DNA from: Stieleria tagensis
GTDB lineage: Bacteria > Planctomycetota > Planctomycetia > Pirellulales > Pirellulaceae
NCBI RefSeq assembly: GCF_024129865.1
Contig: NZ_JAMYFE010000111.1
Span: forward strand, 1 to 61,605
DNA: 61,605 nt
Reading direction: 5' to 3'
Part shown: piece by piece, positions 53,346 through 61,605 of the stretch
Position numbering within the stretch: the stretch's first letter is position 1
How the letters are laid out: every line of letters begins with the position of its first letter
Program-made: the position numbers and the translations under genes
Notes under the pieces: generated by a model
What the model was told of the DNA's origin: nothing
Database searches by the model: none
What the model saw: the letters and a program-made list of their open reading frames with translations, nothing else

Positions 53346-54374
53346 CTACGGACGCGTTGCAATGCGTTGGCCTTTGGGCCGCAGCAGGAACACTTTTGGA
53401 TCATCGACGATGAAGGTCGTGCTCCAGCGCTGGCCATCGTCGGCACTGCACACGTTGTAGAAGAACGTGCGAAAGCGTTCAGCGCGATAGCTGTACGGGT
53501 ACTGACTGGTGATATAGTCCTCTTCGGTCAAATCATCGACGCCCGGCGATGCGTAGTAGTGCACCATCCCATCGGGAGTCACACTCATACCCATCGTCCA
53601 CCAACCCGTGGTCGTGATTTGAGGGCCACGAAAATCGCCACCCCGTTGATTGCCACGCACCCGCAGGTAGGCAAAGTCATTCGGTTTTCCCGACTGTGAT
53701 TTGCTTTCGAATTCCACGAACAACCCAGGCCAGTAGACTTCGTTGCCCATTTCCTGACGGGTGTGTTTGAAGATCCCGATGCCGATTTCTTTATCGACCA
53801 TAGCGGTGGTTTCCAAAGCCAATCGGAATCCAAAATGGGGTCCACTTCGGTTCTCCCAACTGTCCACCGGCGGCAAGAACACACGCGTCGTCACGCTGGG
53901 GACTTCGCTAATGTCGATCCGACGTTTCAGTCGGTATTGAACGTTGGCAACGAAGTCGTCCTGATGCATCGTTCCACTGGGTCTGCCCGGGATGCCGGTG
54001 AATTTACTTCGCAGCAACAGTGCCCCTTCGCTGCCGGGAAGACCGCCGGCCGGCGTGGCAACCCGTTTGACGATGTCTGGATGGCCACGTTTGATGCCTT
54101 CGTACCATCGACCGTTCGTGCTTCGCCCCATCGGGCCGCGTTGGTTTTCGTCAATGTCTTCGGTACTTTTCGGGTCCCTGGGCACATAGCCCCATTCGGG
54201 GTCCTCAAAATCGTCGGCTACGCCCACGATCTCGCTTCCCACCCCGGGGACAACGGGACGCTGAGCCGACGAATCGGTCGCGATCGTCGCTGTGCCAACG
54301 AATACGGCAACGGCTGCACCGCAGCGGTACCAGTGTGAAACGCCTGTAAGAATTTGCTTCAGCGAAGTCGTCAT
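53346..54374 (-). CDS. secreted conserved-type protein of unknown function
   Basis: From ATG 54374 the product is 342 residues with a signal peptide (CGAAVAVFVGTATIATDSSAQ). The body is beta-rich (VQYRLKRRIDISEVPSVTTRVFLPP, GPHFGFRLALETTAM, GLFVEFESKSQS, DFAYLRVRG, TGWWTMGMSVTPDGMVHYYASPG), suggesting a concanavalin-like jelly roll as found in polysaccharide lyases and LamG proteins. I see no catalytic signature. The regular WTMGMSVTPDGMVHYY segment fits a sugar-binding sandwich. It lies about 150 bases downstream of the DUF58 gene on the same strand. Confidence 0.75.
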   Translation of the reverse strand: MTTSLKQILTGVSHWYRCGAAVAVFVGTATIATDSSAQRPVVPGVGSEIVGVADDFEDPEWGYVPRDPKSTEDIDENQRGPMGRSTNGRWYEGIKRGHPDIVKRVATPAGGLPGSEGALLLRSKFTGIPGRPSGTMHQDDFVANVQYRLKRRIDISEVPSVTTRVFLPPVDSWENRSGPHFGFRLALETTAMVDKEIGIGIFKHTRQEMGNEVYWPGLFVEFESKSQSGKPNDFAYLRVRGNQRGGDFRGPQITTTGWWTMGMSVTPDGMVHYYASPGVDDLTEEDYITSQYPYSYRAERFRTFFYNVCSADDGQRWSTTFIVDDPKVFLLRPKGQRIATRP

Positions 54375-54526
54375 CGCTCTTCCGTCTGTTTGGATCCAAT
54401 CGGCATGTTTGCTGATGGAGAGACCAGACGACGCGCAGCATCCCCCCCGCACACCACCAACCAGGGTCTCCCTTGTCCAATTTCATCGGCATCCGGTTGG
54501 AACAACTGTATCGGTTTTCGCGTTTT

Positions 54527-55879
54527 TTACGCCGTTCGCAGATTCACTTGGCGACAAACGTCGCGGATCGAGTCCTGGTCACGCAAATAGAACGTGGGAA
54601 TATTGGCACCTATGAGTGGACCAGCCGCGGCGCTGTAATCATTGATGTCATAGGCGTTGATAATCGCAGCCACCGCTTTGCCACGCCGAGCAAATCCGAT
54701 CAACATCGCCAGCGTTTCGGGGCTTGCTTTCTGGAAAATCGCAATCAACGTCGTCTCGTTGCTGATCCGCGACTCCGTTTCAGCCAACAACTCTCCCATT
54801 GTCATCCCATCACTGCGTTCCAGTCGCGCCAATGTGGTTCGCAACTGTTGTAGATGCACCGCCCCCCGACCAACATCCAAGACAACCGGTCGCAACCGAT
54901 CGTTCTTGTCCAGCATGGTCGCTGACTGGCGGGCCTGATCACGAATTCGGTGGTCCCCAACCCAACCGTCGGTGCGAATTCGATCCGCCGCGTCGCGGCC
55001 GTTGCTGATCAGCGCAAACGGTTGCGATTGATCGTGCAATGAATTCGCGATCGACGCTGCGGCCGTGATTGCCAGATCGGTTCGAATCGGTTCTTGTTGT
55101 GACGGGTTGGTCGCCACATGCATATCCAGTACCAACGTCGCGCCGGCAATCGATGTCGGCTCATAGACTTTGCTATGGAGTACTCCGGTCCGCGCGGTCG
55201 CCGCCCAATGCACACGCCGCATCGGGTCGCCGGGTTCCCAACGCCGAATCCCTCGCAACCGCGTGGGATCCTCCATCACGTTGTCTCGCATTCGAATCTC
55301 ACCCAGCGGACGTCGAGATGCGATTTCATAGTCAGACATCTCCAACATCTTTGGCAACACCGTCAAATACTGTGGTGTCGTCCCGACTCGGTAACGCCGG
55401 TACAGTCCCATCAAATCCCCAGTCTCCAACACGGTCGGACCGATTTGAAAATAGCCCCGGCGGTTACAGCGGATCGTGTAGTTCAATTCGCTGCTCTGGC
55501 CGGGCCAGAGCAACAGCACCGCAACCCGATCCCCCTCGATCTCCAATGTCGGTGGCGTGTGAATCGTGGCCCAACGCGGCACCAGGTCCTCGACCAACAC
55601 CCAGAACACCGGGATCCGGCTGACATTGGTCACAGTGACTTTGAATTCCAGCGACTGACCAACCTTCAATTCCCGGTCGCCGCCGTCACGGGTCGCGACA
55701 GTGCACTGCGCCCAGGTATTGGCCAAAAACCGATTCAAGAAAATCACCGTCGCGGCAACGATCGCCGCCAACACCCACAATGAGGCACCAAACACGAGTC
55801 CCGTCAGCAAGACCGCGGCGATCCCGGCAAGCATCGAAAACCCGACTCCGGGTGCAGCACGATTGGTCTGGTCATTCAT
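54527..55879 (-). CDS. DUF58 domain membrane protein
   Basis: From ATG 55879 the product is 450 residues. Two adjacent N-terminal helices (SMLAGIAAVLLTGLVFGASLWVLAAIVAATVIFLNRF) are followed by an Ig-like domain (KVTVTNVSRIPVFWVLVEDLVPR), then the DUF58 core RRPLGEIRMRDNVMEDPTRLRGIRRWEPGDPMRRVHWAATARTG, and a vWA-like region (ATLVLDMHVA). DUF58 proteins usually accompany MoxR AAA+ ATPases; none is seen here, and instead an ABC-2 permease and ATPase lie directly upstream. A role in envelope or protease regulation is only inferred. Confidence 0.9.
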   Translation of the reverse strand: MNDQTNRAAPGVGFSMLAGIAAVLLTGLVFGASLWVLAAIVAATVIFLNRFLANTWAQCTVATRDGGDRELKVGQSLEFKVTVTNVSRIPVFWVLVEDLVPRWATIHTPPTLEIEGDRVAVLLLWPGQSSELNYTIRCNRRGYFQIGPTVLETGDLMGLYRRYRVGTTPQYLTVLPKMLEMSDYEIASRRPLGEIRMRDNVMEDPTRLRGIRRWEPGDPMRRVHWAATARTGVLHSKVYEPTSIAGATLVLDMHVATNPSQQEPIRTDLAITAAASIANSLHDQSQPFALISNGRDAADRIRTDGWVGDHRIRDQARQSATMLDKNDRLRPVVLDVGRGAVHLQQLRTTLARLERSDGMTMGELLAETESRISNETTLIAIFQKASPETLAMLIGFARRGKAVAAIINAYDINDYSAAAGPLIGANIPTFYLRDQDSIRDVCRQVNLRTA

Positions 55880-55942
55880 GCCCACATCATATCCCAACCC
55901 GCCAGTCCCGGCGGCAACCCCCAGGCCAATCGGGTGCTTGCC

Positions 55943-56908
55943 CTAAAGGGGCGCGGGCAAATCTCGACGTTGAAACAGATAGACGGCGGCCAAATAGCAA
56001 ACGATTCCCATCACGATCAACAGCCCCGGGTACACCAATGGCGGAAACATTGAATCCGGCATCGCCGCGCGCAAACTCCATGGCGAAAGCTGCGCCGGCT
56101 TCATCGCCAACTCGGTCAGCTGTTGAGGACGGTAGCAATTGAAGAACGACATCGATTTTAACCAGCTCAACGATTCCGCTGCCTTACCCAATCCAAACAT
56201 CACCAATTGCAGCACATAGATCGCCATCACTAATCCGATCGTCCGCCATCGGTATCGATCCAAACTGCTTAGCAGCGTGGAAAGTCCCAGCAAGAAAAAA
56301 CCAAACGCAAACAGGTTGAACGTTGCCGAGGCAAACATCGACGCATCGACACGCTCGGACAACGCAAACGCCTCCGTCTGAGGCTCGCCCATCGGCAGCG
56401 GCATCTGCCAGCCAAAAATGGGAATCTGAACACTGGGCGCGGGGATCGTTTCTTCAATCGTGGTCGTAGTGATTCCGACCCCAATGCCCGCCCAAACCAT
56501 CAAACACAGCGCAGCTAATCCTCCCACCGCAACCACAGCATGGGACCACAACAGTTGGGCGCGGCTGATCGGCTGCGACAGCACCATTTCCATGGTCCCG
56601 CGACCGAGTTCCCCGCTGACCACATCGCTGCCGCGTGACAAACACCAAATCACCGTGCACAAAATCACCATCGGTTCGTCGTAGGTCATTCCGACGCGCC
56701 CCTGATAGGTAAACAGCGTGTCAAAACTGACCGGAGCAAATTTTTCGAAGTCCCGAAACTGCTCTAGAATCGTTTGGAATTGCCCCATGTCCAGCAAACT
56801 GACCACCCAGACGCGCACCCAGGCAAACGCGAACAACGCGGCGGCAAGCGGCCAAAACAGAAAGGTTGCTTGTTTCAAATAGCTGTTGATTAACACTCGG
56901 TCCATCAC
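55943..56908 (-). CDS. ABC-2 type transporter permease
   Basis: The 321-residue protein has about six membrane helices: LFWPLAAALFAFAWVRVWVV, a middle pair around LLWSHAVVAVGGLAALCLMVW, ATFNLFAFGFFLLGLSTLLSSL, TIGLVMAIYVLQLVMFGLG and YPGLLIVMGIVCYLAAVYLF. VSGELGRGTMEMVLSQPISRAQLLWS is the typical ABC-2 coupling segment. It overlaps the ATPase gene by four bases (ATGA at 56905-56908) and lies about 60 bases before the DUF58 gene. The substrate is unknown. Confidence 0.9.
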   Translation of the reverse strand: MMDRVLINSYLKQATFLFWPLAAALFAFAWVRVWVVSLLDMGQFQTILEQFRDFEKFAPVSFDTLFTYQGRVGMTYDEPMVILCTVIWCLSRGSDVVSGELGRGTMEMVLSQPISRAQLLWSHAVVAVGGLAALCLMVWAGIGVGITTTTIEETIPAPSVQIPIFGWQMPLPMGEPQTEAFALSERVDASMFASATFNLFAFGFFLLGLSTLLSSLDRYRWRTIGLVMAIYVLQLVMFGLGKAAESLSWLKSMSFFNCYRPQQLTELAMKPAQLSPWSLRAAMPDSMFPPLVYPGLLIVMGIVCYLAAVYLFQRRDLPAPL

Positions 56909-57936
56909 GCCGTGACTCCCGATGGGTTGGGGGCCACGTCAGCGCGCGAATCCGCAATAGGCAGACTGCGCGGATCCGGCAATGTGTCGCGATGCACCGA
57001 ATCATAGATCGCGCGCAGCCCCAACGGTTCGATCCGCATCCGTTGCAGCCCCAGCGATCCGATCCACTCCAGCATTGGTGCCAGATCACCGGCGGTGTCG
57101 ATGCGAATGGCTCTGACATTTGTCGACGGACGAGCATCAACCGCTGTCACCACAACGTTCTCTCGCAACTCCACCGGAATTTGATCCGTGATCGTCGACA
57201 CGTCGCACCGCTCATCCGACGGCAAGTCGGCCCAGATTCGATGCCGTTGGAAAAGATCCGCCATTTCCAACTCGCGCACCAGTTTGCCACGTCGTAAAAA
57301 GCAGACCCGGTTGCACGTCTCTTCGATTTCACTCATCACATGCGACGACAGCATGATCGTTCTTCCCGCGCGGGCGGCTTGCTGAACTAATTCCAGCACG
57401 GTCGCACGGACGGATGGGTCCAGGTTTGCGGTCGGTTCATCGAGAATCAACAGCGGAGTGACCGGAGCCAAGACGACGGCCAACGCTAATTTTTGACGCA
57501 TCCCGGTGGACATCAATCCCACAAAACGCCGCGTGTCCAACTCCAGCGCCTCGGCAATCTCGCGACTGCGCGACAGATCGCCTAACGGATGAATGTCAGC
57601 GAAAAACCGCAATACCCCGTCGCCACGCAAATGCCTAGGCAAACGCGCATCACCAGGCAGATAAGCGACCTGGCGGTGGACCGCGACCGAATCACGTTGT
57701 GGGTCATAACCACACACCGATACGCTGCCGCTGGTACGCTGCAGAAAACCCATCACCAATCGAATCAATGTCGTCTTTCCCGCACCATTTGGCCCCAGCA
57801 AGCCGAACACATCGCCCGGCTGAATGTCTAAACTGCAATCCGCCAACGCATTGAAACTGCCATAGCGTTTTCCCAGCGATCGCAGCTGCACAATCGCCTC
57901 GGGTTGTGGACAGTCCGGATCGTCCGTGTCGGTCAT
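56905..57936 (-). CDS. ABC transporter ATP-binding protein
   Basis: From ATG 57936 the product is 343 residues. Motifs in order: Walker A LLGPNGAGKTT, Q-loop region YLPGDARLPRHLRGDGVLRFFA, signature LMSTGMRQKLALAVVLAP, Walker B LLILDEPTANLDP, H-loop IMLSSHVMSEIE. The layout matches CcmA/NodI/ABC-2 exporter ATPases. The last ~100 residues are an extra C-terminal domain, ending APNPSGVTA. It is translationally coupled to the permease. It may form an exporter or a morphogenesis complex with the DUF58 protein. Confidence 0.93.
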   Translation of the reverse strand: MTDTDDPDCPQPEAIVQLRSLGKRYGSFNALADCSLDIQPGDVFGLLGPNGAGKTTLIRLVMGFLQRTSGSVSVCGYDPQRDSVAVHRQVAYLPGDARLPRHLRGDGVLRFFADIHPLGDLSRSREIAEALELDTRRFVGLMSTGMRQKLALAVVLAPVTPLLILDEPTANLDPSVRATVLELVQQAARAGRTIMLSSHVMSEIEETCNRVCFLRRGKLVRELEMADLFQRHRIWADLPSDERCDVSTITDQIPVELRENVVVTAVDARPSTNVRAIRIDTAGDLAPMLEWIGSLGLQRMRIEPLGLRAIYDSVHRDTLPDPRSLPIADSRADVAPNPSGVTA

Positions 57937-58238
57937 GGTCACGCAGTAGCAGGAAGAAAGAGTCAATGAATGAAGTAAAGCGTCAGCAAGCGTGTTTCAA
58001 TCAATCTCGCAGCCGAACCTGCATTAGACGACAAGCCGACTGCTCAGGCGAGCGGGCATCGACCGGTGACCGTGGCAACCGATCACAAAGACGTGCTGCC
58101 CAGCTAGCGTTGTGCCAGTCGCCCTGTGCGGAGTATTGTGTGCCGCGGTCAAACCGTCAAAACTATCTGCACCAAAATCCTGCTGCTTAAAACCTCCTCC
58201 CGAGTGCCTTTCGGGGTAACTCGTCCAGCCAAAACGCC
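57937..58238. other. divergent intergenic region before argJ
   Basis: The 302-base gap separates the ABC ATPase and argJ genes, which are divergent. I see no gene, repeat family member or clear operator. Promoters for both directions are expected here. Confidence 0.4.
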
Positions 58239-61501
<3,263 letters not shown>

Positions 61502-61526
61502 ACGATCTTGCCGTCGTGATTAAACC

Positions 61527-61605
61527 GCAACCCGATGCGTCAGTTTTGAAGTTGCGCTTTTGCGTGGGGCATTGGTTTTGGGTAACCCGAAGCGTGAGCG
61601 AGGGA
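61527..61605. repeat. palindromic (REP-like) repeat, copy 4, cut by the window end
   Basis: The flanking module (61527-61580; GCAACCCGATGCGTCAGTTT, TTTGAAGTTGCGC, GGGGCATTGG) is followed by the first hairpin arm GGTAACCCGAAGCGTGAGCG plus AGGGA at the end. The second arm should lie just outside the window. It follows ligA. Confidence 0.85.

Overview
The window looks like chromosome of a marine planctomycete of the Pirellulaceae (Rhodopirellula-like). This rests on three sulfatases, two pairs of the planctomycete-typical DUF1501 and DUF1549/DUF1553 genes, secreted carbohydrate-active enzymes (GH97, GH71/99-like, a sulfatase-GH43 fusion), few Shine-Dalgarno sequences and dispersed palindromic intergenic repeats. 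Species is not claimed. I see no phage, transposase, CRISPR array, rRNA or tRNA. LAYOUT: 1-7.5 kb holds a maltose-type acetyltransferase, a cyclopropane fatty acid synthase, a three-domain sulfatase/GH43-like/concanavalin-like secreted protein, a GH71/99-like protein and a GNAT acetyltransferase. 7.6-14.6 kb is a CzcCBA-type heavy-metal efflux locus: a TolC-like lipoprotein on + meets a - strand operon of a small secreted protein, membrane fusion protein and RND pump. 14.7-19.5 kb has an arylsulfatase, a DUF4185-like secreted protein, a gene truncated after about 81 codons, and an M14-like carboxypeptidase whose start lies inside that remnant. 19.8-23.3 kb is the most distinctive module: a secreted double thioredoxin-fold protein without CXXC but with a cysteine hexapeptide tail, a MacB/FtsX-type permease, its ATPase and an ArsR-type regulator. 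23.4-28.3 kb has an iron-type alcohol dehydrogenase (- strand), a GH97 glycosidase and an AGE-family sugar epimerase. 28.3-33.7 kb is a - strand envelope operon: TPR protein, ExbB/TolQ channel, ExbD/TolR, and a membrane-anchored protein with a prenyltransferase/squalene-cyclase-like repeat domain. 34.1-37.7 kb encodes SMC. 37.9-46.7 kb is a five-gene - strand run: Trx-like protein without cysteines, DUF1549/1553, DUF1501, cytochrome c-DUF1549/1553, DUF1501. 46.9-51.4 kb has a heme-dependent N-demethylase-like protein (DUF3445), an AraC regulator divergent from a DapA-family lyase, and an old-yellow-enzyme oxidoreductase. 51.4-58 kb (- strand) has a third sulfatase, a secreted hypothetical protein, a DUF58 protein and an ABC-2 permease/ATPase pair. 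58.2-61.5 kb has argJ and ligA. HOW GENES WORK TOGETHER: secreted sulfatases and glycosidases point to breakdown of sulfated polysaccharides, with the epimerase as a possible entry step for released sugars. The RND locus and, by inference, the cysteine-tail/ABC/ArsR locus handle metals or thiols. ExbB/ExbD would supply proton-motive energy to the envelope operon. REPEATS: a palindromic element, centred on facing arms GCGTGAGCGAGGGA and TCCCTCGCT(C/G)ACGC, occurs near 0.25, 37.75 and 53.2 kb and begins again at the window end. A different 59-bp element opens the window and recurs inverted at 24.7 kb. LIMITS: functions are assigned from motifs recognised by eye; no alignment or database search was possible.
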